Shown here piece by piece: positions 1 through 7,615 of a stretch of 16,847 nt of DNA (positions are counted from its first letter, which is position 1; the number at the start of each line of letters is the position of its first letter). The notes under the pieces were generated by a model. It saw nothing but the letters and a program-made list of their open reading frames with translations. It did no database searches and was not told where the DNA came from. Origin of the DNA: Chlorobiales bacterium (GTDB taxonomy: Bacteria; Bacteroidota; Chlorobiia; Chlorobiales; Chlorobiaceae); NCBI GenBank assembly GCA_022360275.1, contig JAKSDC010000126.1, positions 1 to 16,847 on the forward strand, given 5' to 3'. The position numbers and the translations under genes were made by a program.

Positions 1-129
1 ATGCTGAACAGCGCACCGAGGTTTGAGCATGAAACTCACAGCTACTGCACTGCATGCTTTACCGGAGACTACCCCATACGCATGACCGACGCAACAACCG
101 ATAAGGAAGAGTATGATAGCGGGGAATAG
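1..129 (+). CDS. purF: Amidophosphoribosyltransferase, C-terminal end (partial)
   Basis: The reading frame is open from the first base and gives 42 residues before TAG. It contains YCTACFTGDYPI, which matches the C-terminal Cys-x2-Cys segment of PurF enzymes that carry a [4Fe-4S] cluster (established for the Bacillus-type enzyme). PurF makes 5-phosphoribosylamine from PRPP and glutamine, the first committed step of purine synthesis in the cytoplasm. The catalytic N-terminal glutaminase and the PRPP-binding domain lie outside the window. The ATG at base 1 is unlikely to be the true start. The tail after the cysteine motif is short and acidic. The gene converges with the dksA-like gene, with a 147-bp spacer and no clear terminator hairpin. 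Confidence 0.85.
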   Translation: MLNSAPRFEHETHSYCTACFTGDYPIRMTDATTDKEEYDSGE

Positions 130-181
130 GAAAGTCAAAAAAGTTGCGGCAGTCTTCATCCTTCCTTGATCCTTAATTCTT

Positions 182-194
182 CGCAAAAAGTGCG
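182..194. repeat. Small hairpin related to the heptad-array hairpins
   Basis: CGCA-aaaag-TGCG followed by TTATCCC resembles the hairpin at 14709-14723, which is followed by TACTCCC. The flanks TCTT and CTCTATAG also align with the TCCT and CTGTAG there. It lies in the purF/dksA spacer and may be a weathered copy of the hairpin module found in several heptad arrays. Confidence 0.4.
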
Positions 195-233
195 TTATCC
201 CTCTATAGAAGATTTTTGGCTATAAAAGACTGA

Positions 234-268
234 TTGATTTTGCCTTTTGACCTTTGACTTTTGCCTTG
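234..268. repeat. Degenerate heptad array (TGMCTTT type)
   Basis: From 241 the sequence reads in 7-nt steps TGCCTTT, TGACCTT, TGACTTT, TGCCTTG. The same unit, in one or the other orientation, recurs near 5634, 6565, 7220, 8123, 9309 and 11435. It lies just beyond the stop codon of the dksA-like gene. The rest of the 130-276 spacer holds the small hairpin and otherwise nothing I can identify. Confidence 0.8.
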
Positions 269-276
269 ATTTTCTC

Positions 277-720
277 TCAGCCTTTCTTCTTGTTCTCCTT
301 GAACTCGATTCGGACGGAGGTGTGGGGAACGGCTTCAAGGCGCTTTTTTGGAATAGGCTTGCCGGATTTTGCACAAACGCCGTAGGTTTTGTTCCTGATC
401 CTTTCAAGCGCCTGGTCTATATACCCAAGATATTTCTCGTCACGGGCGATAAACATGAATCGCTGTTCGCGGTCCATGGTTTCGGTACCGTGGTCAGCCA
501 TATGCATGGAGTAGTTCGAGTTGATCGAATCTTCCACACTCTCTTCCGAGAGCGAAGATCGCAGGATATCGAGATCACGCAGCACCTCTTCACGACGTTT
601 CAGAAGAATCTGTTTGAAATGCTCCAGCTCTTCATCCGAAAGGTAGGTATGGATTACCTTGGTCGGACCTTCGGGAGTTTCTTTTTCCTTTTTACTGGTA
701 CTGCTGCTTTTTCTAGGCAT
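277..720 (-). CDS. TraR/DksA-family transcription regulator lacking most zinc ligands
   Basis: The 147-aa protein has a basic N-terminus, a helical region (about residues 25-60, SDEELEHFKQILLKRREEV) and the family's DHGTETMDREQ segment, followed by a C-terminal zinc-finger remnant. In classical DksA four cysteines bind zinc. Here only the first survives (YGVCAKSGKPIP, so Cys-x2-Ser), and the distal pair is replaced by AVPHTSVRIEF. This form is usual in Bacteroidetes/Chlorobi relatives. It probably binds RNA polymerase through the secondary channel, but ppGpp response cannot be judged from sequence. It lies downstream of ileS in the same direction with a 127-bp gap, an arrangement common in this phylum. 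A 12-bp palindrome (732-743, CCAGTTTACTGG) sits just before the start codon and could be an operator. The lspA gene that often follows in relatives is absent here. Confidence 0.85.
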   Translation of the reverse strand: MPRKSSSTSKKEKETPEGPTKVIHTYLSDEELEHFKQILLKRREEVLRDLDILRSSLSEESVEDSINSNYSMHMADHGTETMDREQRFMFIARDEKYLGYIDQALERIRNKTYGVCAKSGKPIPKKRLEAVPHTSVRIEFKENKKKG

Positions 721-847
721 GGTATCTCTATCCAGTTTACTGGTTCAAACTCTACAAGGAATAACCTGAGGTAAACGATTGTTACATGATGACCGCCGGG
801 GGACCAACGAAAGATTTATCTCAGGTAAAAACACGGTAATTATAACA

Positions 848-3800
848 TTAGCTTTTGGATTTATCAAGCACTAAACGGCATAATTCGCCGTTTACGTTTT
901 CTTCACGGCCATCCTGAACAGCTTCAAAAGGAACGATATCGAGAGCTACGGCAAGTGTTTCCTGACTGATATACTCACGGTTCGTTTCAACTGCCCGTAC
1001 CACTTTTTCACTCCCTGCAACCTGTAATATAATCCTGTCGGTTATCTCCAGGCCGCTGTCCTTTCTGAGCGCCTGGACCCTGCTGACCAGTTCTCTGGCC
1101 AATCCGTTCATCTCCAGCTCGGGTGTAATCTCGGTATCGAGCGCCACCATGACGCTGCGAGCATCATCGGAAGCAACAAGCCACCCTTCGATATCTTCAC
1201 GGCTGATTACAACATCTTCACGGGTAATCGTATAGCGTTTGCCTTCAACCTCCAGGTCAAGAGAGCCTGCAGTCTCGAGAGCGGAAATCTGTTTGTGGGT
1301 CAACATCCTGATACTTTCGGCAACACGTTTGACCTCTTTACCGTAACGGGGACCTAACGACTTGAAATCAGGTTTCGCCCTCTTGCTGACCACCGAACTT
1401 TCATCCTCGATGTACTCGACTTTTTGCACGTTGACCTCATCGACAATGATATCCCTGACTTTTTCATACTCCATCCTATCTGCTGCATCATCGACCGCAA
1501 GCATGATACGCTTCAGCGGCTGACGAACCTTGATGGAGGCTTTCTCCCGCAAGGTACGAACCAGCGACGTCACGACCTGGGCTTTTTTCATGCGATGCTC
1601 CAGCGGCTTGTCGATCGCACCCTTATCGACAGATGGCAGTTCACAGAGGTGTACCGATTCCCAGGCCTCCCTGCCGGTAATACCGTTTAAACTCATGTAA
1701 ATCCTGTCGGCAATAAACGGCGTAAAGGGTGCAAGCAGTTTGGCTACAGTTTCGAGACACTGGTAAAGGGACTGGTATGCCGCAAGCTTGTCCTGTCCCT
1801 CTTCACCTTTCCAGAAACGTTTTCTCGACCGGCGAATATACCAGTTGGAAAGATCATCTACCGTAAAGTCGTTGACCAACCGTATCGAGCCGGTGAGGTC
1901 ATACTGCTGCATCCGCAGTTCCACACCCGCAACCAGGGAATTGAGACAGGAGATGATCCAGCGATCCAGCTCGGAACGCTCCGACACCGGAATTTCTTCT
2001 TCAGCAAAGGTAAAGCGGTCAACATTCGCATACATGACAAAAAAATTGTAGCTGTTGACGAACGCCCGAAAGAATTTGCGCTGCTCCTCCTCTATCTCAT
2101 CCGGATTGAAGGACTTGGGCCTCCATGGAGGGCTTGAGAGCATGAGGTACCATCGCAATGCATCGGCACCGTATCTTTCCATTGTTTCAAAAGGATCGAC
2201 AACGTTTCCCTTCGATTTGGACATTTTCTGACCGTTACGATCGAGAATGTGGCCGTTAACCACGAGGTTCCGGTAAGCCGGTTGGTCGAAAATCAGCGTT
2301 CCGATAGCGTGAAGCGTGTAAAACCATCCCCTTGTCTGATCGACGCCTTCGGCAATGAAATCGGCTGGGAAGATTCTTTCGAAAAGCTCCCTGTTTTCAA
2401 AAGGATAGTGCAGCTGGGCAAACGGCATTGAACCGCTGTCGAACCAGACATCGATCAGCTCCGGCGTACGATCGAACCTTTTTTCATCCCGGATGAAATA
2501 GATCCTGTCAACAAAAGGTTTATGCAGATCAAGCTCGACAAGTCCTGCAGCAAGCGCGTCTCCGAGACGATACTGTTCAGCATCGATATCGATAAACCCA
2601 TCCTCAAGCTCCTTGATGGAACCAATTGCAAAAACTTTTCCTGAATCAGGACCGTCACCAATCTCGAAATCCTCCGCAACCCATATCGGCAGGGGCGTTC
2701 CCCAGAACCGTTCACGTGAAAGCGCCCAGTCCTTGTTTTCTTCAAGCCAGTTGCCGAACCTTCCTGCCCCGATTTCCGGAGGACACCAGTTGATATGGCG
2801 GTTATGCTCAACCATGCGATCTGCTATGCTTGTCGTCCTGATATACCAAGATTCGCGTGCATAGTAGATAACAGGCACATCGTACCGCCATGAAAACGGG
2901 TAGGTGTGGGTAATGGTCTCCTTTCTGAACAGCTTGCCCTCTTCCTTCAGCCGCCGGATAATAAGCGGATCTGCATCCTTGAAGAACATCCCTTCATACT
3001 CGGGAACCTCAGCCGTAAAACAACCGTTACGCGCAACCGGCTGCAGCATCGGCAGGTCGTACTTTTTCGAGAGCTCATAGTCGTCAGCGCCGAATGCCGG
3101 TGCGATATGCACGATACCTGTTCCATCCTCCGTTGAAACAAAGTCACCTTCAGCCACATACCAGCAGGGTTTTTCAGGCTCCGCCCAAACAAAAAGCGGT
3201 TCATACTCCAAACCGGCAAGCAAACTGCCGCTGAATGAATCCAGAATGACAAGCTCTTCTCCCTCGCTCAACTGCTGTTCGAGCACCTGAAGGCGGGACT
3301 TCGCAAGAATGTATACGTCACCTTCAGGGGTTCTTGCCTTCACATACTCGATATCAGGACCGACGCACAGCGCAACGTTCGAGATCAGTGTCCACGGCGT
3401 AGTTGTCCATACCAGAAGATACTCATCGGCATCCCGCACCTTGAACTTCACGTAAATACTCGGATCCTTTACCTCTTTATACCCGAGGGCAAGCTCGTGC
3501 GAACTCAGCACTGTTTCCGATTTCGGGTCTTGCGGAACAATCTTGTAATCCTTGTAAATGAGCCCCTTGTCGAAAATTGTTTTCAAAGCCCACCACACCG
3601 ACTCGATGTACCCGTTGGTACAGGTTATATAGGGATCGTCCATGTCAACCCAGTATCCCATCAACTCGGTCAGCCTTCCCCATCCTTCACGGTTGTCATC
3701 GATATGATGATACACCAGTTTCTTCGCTTCGGCATTGAATTCACCGGCGCCGTACTCCTCGACTTGGGCCTTGTTTTTCAGGCCGAGCTTCTTCTCTACC

Positions 3801-4090
3801 GCAATCTCAACCGGCAGGCCATGGGTGTCCCAACCGGCCTTGCGCGGAACCTTGTATCCCTGCATCGATTTGAAACGACAGACAATATCCTTGATCGTTC
3901 TGCTGAAAACATGGTGGACGCCCGGCTTGCCGTTCACCGTCGGTGGACCTTCATAAAAGGAAAAAATCTTTTCACCCGGCTTCTCAAGGCTTTTTCGGAA
4001 AATGTCATGTTCTTTCCAGAACTTCAGTACCTCAGCTTCCATGCTGCTGTATGACGCTCCGGCAGGATACTCGGGAAATTTATCAGGCAT
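848..4090 (-). CDS. ileS: Isoleucyl-tRNA synthetase
   Basis: This 1080-aa class Ia aminoacyl-tRNA synthetase charges tRNA-Ile in the cytoplasm. The HIGH-type ATP motif is seen as KPGVHHV near residues 55-61 and the KMSKS loop as GQKMSKSKGNVV near residue 620. An editing (CP1) domain lies between them, including GTGIVHIAPAFGADDYE and TTTPWTL. The length, the HH form of HIGH and the C-terminal extension fit the long type-2 (eukaryote-like) IleRS used by Bacteroidetes and Chlorobi. The start at MPDKFPEYP agrees with family N-termini. The gene appears intact. No T-box leader is recognisable upstream, only the terminator-like hairpin of the preceding gene. The following gene in the same direction is the dksA-like regulator. 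Confidence 0.97.
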   Translation of the reverse strand: MPDKFPEYPAGASYSSMEAEVLKFWKEHDIFRKSLEKPGEKIFSFYEGPPTVNGKPGVHHVFSRTIKDIVCRFKSMQGYKVPRKAGWDTHGLPVEIAVEKKLGLKNKAQVEEYGAGEFNAEAKKLVYHHIDDNREGWGRLTELMGYWVDMDDPYITCTNGYIESVWWALKTIFDKGLIYKDYKIVPQDPKSETVLSSHELALGYKEVKDPSIYVKFKVRDADEYLLVWTTTPWTLISNVALCVGPDIEYVKARTPEGDVYILAKSRLQVLEQQLSEGEELVILDSFSGSLLAGLEYEPLFVWAEPEKPCWYVAEGDFVSTEDGTGIVHIAPAFGADDYELSKKYDLPMLQPVARNGCFTAEVPEYEGMFFKDADPLIIRRLKEEGKLFRKETITHTYPFSWRYDVPVIYYARESWYIRTTSIADRMVEHNRHINWCPPEIGAGRFGNWLEENKDWALSRERFWGTPLPIWVAEDFEIGDGPDSGKVFAIGSIKELEDGFIDIDAEQYRLGDALAAGLVELDLHKPFVDRIYFIRDEKRFDRTPELIDVWFDSGSMPFAQLHYPFENRELFERIFPADFIAEGVDQTRGWFYTLHAIGTLIFDQPAYRNLVVNGHILDRNGQKMSKSKGNVVDPFETMERYGADALRWYLMLSSPPWRPKSFNPDEIEEEQRKFFRAFVNSYNFFVMYANVDRFTFAEEEIPVSERSELDRWIISCLNSLVAGVELRMQQYDLTGSIRLVNDFTVDDLSNWYIRRSRKRFWKGEEGQDKLAAYQSLYQCLETVAKLLAPFTPFIADRIYMSLNGITGREAWESVHLCELPSVDKGAIDKPLEHRMKKAQVVTSLVRTLREKASIKVRQPLKRIMLAVDDAADRMEYEKVRDIIVDEVNVQKVEYIEDESSVVSKRAKPDFKSLGPRYGKEVKRVAESIRMLTHKQISALETAGSLDLEVEGKRYTITREDVVISREDIEGWLVASDDARSVMVALDTEITPELEMNGLARELVSRVQALRKDSGLEITDRIILQVAGSEKVVRAVETNREYISQETLAVALDIVPFEAVQDGREENVNGELCRLVLDKSKS

Positions 4091-4154
4091 TGTTGCTTTG
4101 TAATAGATAAGCTTGCTAATCGTCAGGCATGGAATATAGCGTCGGAAAATACCA

Positions 4155-4188
4155 AAGGCAAGCCTTTAAAAAGTAAAAGGCTTGCCTT
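4155..4188 (-). terminator. Strong hairpin after the chlorosome-like gene
   Basis: A perfect 13-bp inverted repeat, AAGGCAAGCCTTT (4155-4167) and AAAGGCTTGCCTT (4176-4188), has an 8-nt A-rich loop. On the - strand it lies 63 bp past the stop of the 72-aa gene and 65 bp before the ileS start, and is followed by TTTGGTATTTT. It probably ends the small-gene transcript and isolates ileS. Confidence 0.6.
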
Positions 4189-4251
4189 GGCAATTTCGAC
4201 AGTATATATGACAGCCCGCGAGAGTACAGGCTAATCAGTGGATCAGCTTAG

Positions 4252-4470
4252 TTACTGATTTCCCTGATTGTTGTTGAGGGACTTGCTGATACCTTCAAGG
4301 ATCTGCTGGGCAACACTGTTAGCCGACTCCAGAGCCTGTACAAGCGCATTGCCAAGCGGAGTAAGTGTTGTATCAAGAAGGTTACCCACGCCTAAAAGGA
4401 TTGTAGAAAAATCCCCTTTAACGTTCTGGCTTCCTCCGCTTTGCTGCTGGGACTTCATTTCTTCTGCCAT
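4252..4470 (-). CDS. Small chlorosome-envelope-like protein (CsmB/CsmF type, tentative)
   Basis: The 72-aa product has a polar Gln/Ser-rich head (residues 1-18), a hydrophobic/amphipathic core (about 19-62, with GDFSTILLGVGNLLDTTLTP) and an Asn/Gln-rich tail. Small size, one amphipathic core and polar ends resemble the envelope proteins CsmB/CsmF that coat the lipid monolayer of chlorosomes. I could not align it from memory to a specific member, so the name rests on composition and on the Chlorobi-like context. It is flanked by a consensus -10 box upstream and a strong hairpin downstream, which suggests a short, well-expressed monocistronic mRNA. No clear Shine-Dalgarno precedes the ATG; the in-frame ATG at codon 5 is an alternative start. 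It could instead be an unrelated membrane-associated small protein. Confidence 0.5.
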   Translation of the reverse strand: MAEEMKSQQQSGGSQNVKGDFSTILLGVGNLLDTTLTPLGNALVQALESANSVAQQILEGISKSLNNNQGNQ

Positions 4471-4487
4471 ATGCCACAGTATTTTAG

Positions 4488-4493
4488 ATTATA
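4488..4493 (-). promoter_or_regulatory. Consensus -10 box for the 72-aa gene
   Basis: The - strand reads TATAAT at 4493-4488, about 18 nt before the ATG. A poor -35 candidate (TTGTTG) lies 15 nt upstream. The start point would fall near 4481 and leave a leader of about 10 nt. Confidence 0.4.
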
Positions 4494-4576
4494 TCGATAT
4501 TCAAGTTTCAACAACCTAAAAGTAAAACATTTCTGCAAGCATTCAAAACAGCTTGACCCGTCATTTTTCCCCCATC

Positions 4577-5626
4577 CTACCGCCTTCGATACATCTCTTC
4601 ATAGTACCGCTGGTACTCGCCTGAGGTCACATGATCGAGCCACTCCTGATTGTCGAGATACCACTCCACGGTTTTTTCGAGCCCTTCCTCGAACTGCAGC
4701 GAGGGAACCCAGCCCAGTTCATGCTGGAGCTTTGAAGAATCGATGGCGTAACGGAAATCATGGCCTGCACGGTCGGTCACATAGGTGATCAGTTTTTCAG
4801 ACGACCCTTCCCCTCTCTGGAGCTTGCGGTCCATAATCCTGCACAGCAGCCGTATCAGGTCGATGTTCGCCCACTCGTTCTGACCGCCGATGTTATAGGT
4901 CTCACCTTGCTTCCCGTTATGATAGATCACATCGATCGCCCTTGCGTGATCGACCACCCACAGCCAGTCCCTGACATTCTCTCCTTTGCCGTAGACCGGC
5001 AGCGGCTTGTTGTTGCGAATGTTGTTGATGAACAGCGGGATGAGCTTTTCCGGAAACTGGTAAGGGCCGTAGTTGTTCGAACAGTTGCTGATCACTACCG
5101 GCAGTCCATACGTATCGTGATAGGCCCGCACGAAATGGTCCGAGGAGGCTTTGGAGGCCGAGTAGGGGCTGTGCGGATCGTAAGAGGTCTCTTCGGTAAA
5201 CATGCCATTATCGCCTAACGCGCCATAGACTTCATCGGTCGAGACATGATAGAACAGTTTCGCGCTGAAGCTTTCTTTCCAAACAGCCCGGGCGGCATTG
5301 AGCAGGTTGACCGTACCCAGCACATTGGTCATCACAAACTCGGTCGGGCTTGCGATCGAACGGTCGACGTGCGACTCGGCGGCAAGATGAATCACCCCGT
5401 CGAAACGTCCCTGCTCAAACAGCTCCAACATAGCTGTGCTGTCGGTTATATCACCTTTCACCAAGCGGTAATTCTCTCTGCCTTCGACATCCCGCAAATT
5501 TTCCAGATTGCCCGCATAGGTCAGCTTGTCGAGGTTGGTAATGGTATACTGAGGGTAGGCTGTCACGAAATGCCGCACAACATGCGATCCGATAAACCCC
5601 GCCCCGCCTGTGATGAGTATGTGCAT
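4577..5626 (-). CDS. rfbB: dTDP-glucose 4,6-dehydratase
   Basis: The 349-aa protein is a short-chain dehydrogenase/reductase of the RmlB type. It converts dTDP-D-glucose to dTDP-4-keto-6-deoxyglucose, the second step of dTDP-L-rhamnose synthesis. The NAD-binding GGAGFIGSHVV lies at residues 8-18, the substrate/catalytic STDEVYG near 130 and the YSASK catalytic pair near 160. Length is normal and no defect is visible. I chose the ATG at 5626 (MHILITGGAG). The frame stays open to 5647, but that stretch is read from the heptad leader and adds MNFDFTT, which is not family sequence. No Shine-Dalgarno is present; a pyrimidine-rich heptad array ends 7 nt before the start. It is the last rhamnose gene in the - strand order rfbA, rfbC, rfbD, rfbB. 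Confidence 0.95.
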   Translation of the reverse strand: MHILITGGAGFIGSHVVRHFVTAYPQYTITNLDKLTYAGNLENLRDVEGRENYRLVKGDITDSTAMLELFEQGRFDGVIHLAAESHVDRSIASPTEFVMTNVLGTVNLLNAARAVWKESFSAKLFYHVSTDEVYGALGDNGMFTEETSYDPHSPYSASKASSDHFVRAYHDTYGLPVVISNCSNNYGPYQFPEKLIPLFINNIRNNKPLPVYGKGENVRDWLWVVDHARAIDVIYHNGKQGETYNIGGQNEWANIDLIRLLCRIMDRKLQRGEGSSEKLITYVTDRAGHDFRYAIDSSKLQHELGWVPSLQFEEGLEKTVEWYLDNQEWLDHVTSGEYQRYYEEMYRRR

Positions 5627-5633
5627 TGTTGTA

Positions 5634-5696
5634 AAGTCAAAATTCAAAAGGCAAAAGTAAAAAGGAGGTAGTGAATAGGAGGAATATAGTATAACC
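5634..5696. repeat. Heptad array between rfbD and rfbB
   Basis: Nine consecutive 7-nt units fill the spacer, starting AAGTCAA, AATTCAA, AAGGCAA, AAGTAAA and later AAGGAGG, TAGTGAA, TAGGAGG. TAGTGAA is the unit that is amplified at 9028-9110, linking two array families. On the mRNA strand it forms a U-rich leader ending just before the rfbB ATG. Confidence 0.85.
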
Positions 5697-5698
5697 TA

Positions 5699-6559
5699 TT
5701 ACCCAAACTTTGCGAGCATTTTCTCCAGCGAGTCTTGCCAGTGCGGGATATCCAGTCCCCAATGCTCCTTGATCTTTCCTTTGTGCAAAACACTGTAATG
5801 AGGCCGTTTTACCTTTGTCGGATACTCCTCGCTCCCGACCGGCAACACCGTGCAGCGCAATCCCTTGAACTTCATAATTGCCCGAGCAAAATCATACCAT
5901 GAACAAACCCCTTCGTTCGAGTAGTGATAGGTCTCGGCGTAGGTATGCGCGCTGTCACATCGGGCAAGAATCGACAGAAGAGCGCCTGCAAGGTCTGCCG
6001 CATAGGTCGGCGAACCAACCTGGTCGAACACTACCTTCAGCTCTTCACGCTCTTCTCCCAAACGCAGCATGGTCTTCACGAAGTTGTGACCATGGGTAGA
6101 ATATAACCACGAGGTACGCACGATCATATAGGAAGGCGCTATACGACGAACCTCCTCTTCGCCCTCCCACTTCGATCTGCCATACACACCGAGCGGGCTC
6201 GGCAGATCGTTTTCACGGTAAGGAACACACGACTCTCCATTGAACACGTAATCTGTCGAAACATGCATCAGCAAGGCACCACACTCTTTAGCGGCCCGGG
6301 CCAGCACTGCCGCCCCATCACGATTGACACGGAATACCGTTTCTGCGTCTTCTTCAGCCCTGTCTACAGCAGTGTAAGCAGCACAGTTTACAATCACCGT
6401 GATGTCATGCTTCCGGCACACCTGAGCAACTCTCTCTTTATCCGTTATATCGACGTCGGGCAGATCATGAAAGAAAAAATGCATTTCCTCTTTCTGAACC
6501 GCCAGTTTTTTCAGCTCCGACCCCAACTGCCCATCGCTCCCCGTAACAAGTATGTTCAT
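5699..6559 (-). CDS. rfbD: dTDP-4-dehydrorhamnose reductase
   Basis: The 286-aa RmlD-type reductase carries out the last step, NAD(P)H-dependent reduction of dTDP-4-keto-L-rhamnose to dTDP-L-rhamnose. The start MNILVTGSDGQLGSEL gives the glycine-rich cofactor motif. NCAAYTAVDRAEED near residues 65-78, HVSTDYVFNG near 105 and the catalytic YGRSKWEGE near 130 are all typical. The ATG at 6559 is preferred over the upstream in-frame start at 6571, because the four extra residues come from the repeat leader. It lies between rfbC and rfbB, with 92- and 72-bp spacers largely made of heptad repeats, and has no Shine-Dalgarno. Confidence 0.94.
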   Translation of the reverse strand: MNILVTGSDGQLGSELKKLAVQKEEMHFFFHDLPDVDITDKERVAQVCRKHDITVIVNCAAYTAVDRAEEDAETVFRVNRDGAAVLARAAKECGALLMHVSTDYVFNGESCVPYRENDLPSPLGVYGRSKWEGEEEVRRIAPSYMIVRTSWLYSTHGHNFVKTMLRLGEEREELKVVFDQVGSPTYAADLAGALLSILARCDSAHTYAETYHYSNEGVCSWYDFARAIMKFKGLRCTVLPVGSEEYPTKVKRPHYSVLHKGKIKEHWGLDIPHWQDSLEKMLAKFG

Positions 6560-6564
6560 GTAGA

Positions 6565-6599
6565 AAGTCAAAAGTTAAAAGGCAAAGGTCAAAAACGCT
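6565..6599. repeat. Heptad array between rfbC and rfbD
   Basis: Consecutive units AAGTCAA, AAGTTAA, AAGGCAA, AGGTCAA begin 5 nt beyond the rfbD ATG. The first three units are nearly identical to those before rfbB and rfbC. The remainder of the spacer (6600-6651) shows nothing clear. Confidence 0.85.
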
Positions 6600-6651
6600 G
6601 TTGAATCGTTGGTTTGCCAAGCAAAGTAAACAGACAAGCGGTTTTTGATTT

Positions 6652-7212
6652 TCACTTGTTGCCTGTAACCAGAGGTGTTATTTGTGCAAACTTTGGTTGT
6701 CGCGAATCTTTTTCGGAAACGCGAATATCCTCGCAAGGAAGCATCCAGTCGATCCCCAGTTGCGGATCGTTCCAGAGAATCCCTGCATCATGTTCAGGGG
6801 AATAGTAGTTATCACACTTGTAGCTGAAAATCGCTTGCCCGCTCAACACAACAAATCCATGAGCAAAGCCATGGGGAATCCACATCATCAGCCTGTTCTC
6901 GTCGCTGAGAATCCTGGAAACGTGTTGTCCAAAAGTCGGTGAGTCTTTGCGGATATCGACAGCCACATCAAGGACTTTTCCCCTGACAACCCGGACAAGT
7001 TTGCCCTGCATGAAGGGTGGTTTCTGGAAATGCAGCCCCCTCAGAATGCCATACTCTGAAAAAGATTCGTTGTCCTGCACAAAAATGACTTTTCCTGCAT
7101 GCTCTTCAAAAACATCCTGACGAAACGATTCAAAGAAATAGCCCCTTTCATCACCAAACACGCGAGGCTCGAAAACCAGCACCTCGGGAATCGCTGTAGC
7201 TGTATATTTCAT
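6652..7212 (-). CDS. rfbC: dTDP-4-dehydrorhamnose 3,5-epimerase
   Basis: The 186-aa RmlC cupin epimerises dTDP-4-keto-6-deoxyglucose at C3 and C5, giving dTDP-4-keto-L-rhamnose. Family motifs are intact: DERGYFFESF near residues 22-31, QDNESFSEYGILRGLHFQ near 47-64 with the catalytic His, VDIRKDSPTFG near 85-95, IPHGFAHGFVVLS near 112-124, and the YYSPEHDAGILWNDP segment. I chose ATG 7212 (MKYTATAIPEV); ATG 7218 two codons upstream is also possible. Further extension to 7233 reads repeat DNA. No Shine-Dalgarno is present. The heptad leader ends 7 nt upstream. Confidence 0.94.
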   Translation of the reverse strand: MKYTATAIPEVLVFEPRVFGDERGYFFESFRQDVFEEHAGKVIFVQDNESFSEYGILRGLHFQKPPFMQGKLVRVVRGKVLDVAVDIRKDSPTFGQHVSRILSDENRLMMWIPHGFAHGFVVLSGQAIFSYKCDNYYSPEHDAGILWNDPQLGIDWMLPCEDIRVSEKDSRQPKFAQITPLVTGNK

Positions 7213-7219
7213 ATACATC

Positions 7220-7261
7220 AAGTCAAAATTCAAAAGGAAAAAGTTAAAAATGAAGAACTAA
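7220..7261. repeat. Heptad array before rfbC
   Basis: Units AAGTCAA, AATTCAA, AAGGAAA, AAGTTAA, AAATGAA, GAACTAA keep a strict 7-nt register from 7220 to 7261. The first three match the leader of rfbB unit for unit with one difference. Confidence 0.85.
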
Positions 7262-7277
7262 AATCCGGATTATCCTG

Positions 7278-7342
7278 AGCCAGTAGCCAGTAGCCAGTAG
7301 CCAGTAGCCAGTAGCCAGTAGCCAGTAGCCAGTAGCCAGTAG
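7278..7342. repeat. Perfect tandem heptamer AGTAGCC, about 9 copies
   Basis: The 65-bp tract is an uninterrupted 7-bp tandem repeat. It degenerates on the right into AGTAGGATGAAG and ACTTGCTACTTC, which still follow the period. It forms the 3' flank of the interrupted S23-family gene. Confidence 0.97.
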
Positions 7343-7615
7343 TAGGATGAAGATAGTAACTACTTGCTACTTCAATACTCAGTTTAAAAAACAGTTACTC
7401 CTTTTTATCTAACTCACTGTTCCTTATTCCTTTCATATATGCGTTTAACAACCTGCTAACCTCTGAAGACAAACTCTGCATTTCAGCCAATTCATCGGAT
7501 AAAAACCCGAGATCTGAAGCAAGCAAAAAGTAATATCGACACTCTTCCAGAGATCCTTGTGAAATATTGAAATAACGAAGTTTATCAGCGTCTGATTGCT
7601 TAACAAAACCCTCAG

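Noticed and set aside
247..774. 175-aa + strand frame opposite the dksA-like gene, and similar long frames opposite ileS and the rfb genes
   Set aside because: They are complementary-strand shadows of well supported genes.
4091..4251. T-box or other riboswitch before ileS
   Set aside because: Only the inverted repeat at 4155-4188 is seen; no T-box sequence or specifier stem was recognised, and the hairpin fits termination of the upstream gene.
7278..7342. Possible CRISPR-like repeat array
   Set aside because: The period is 7 nt with no unique spacers, so it is a simple tandem repeat.
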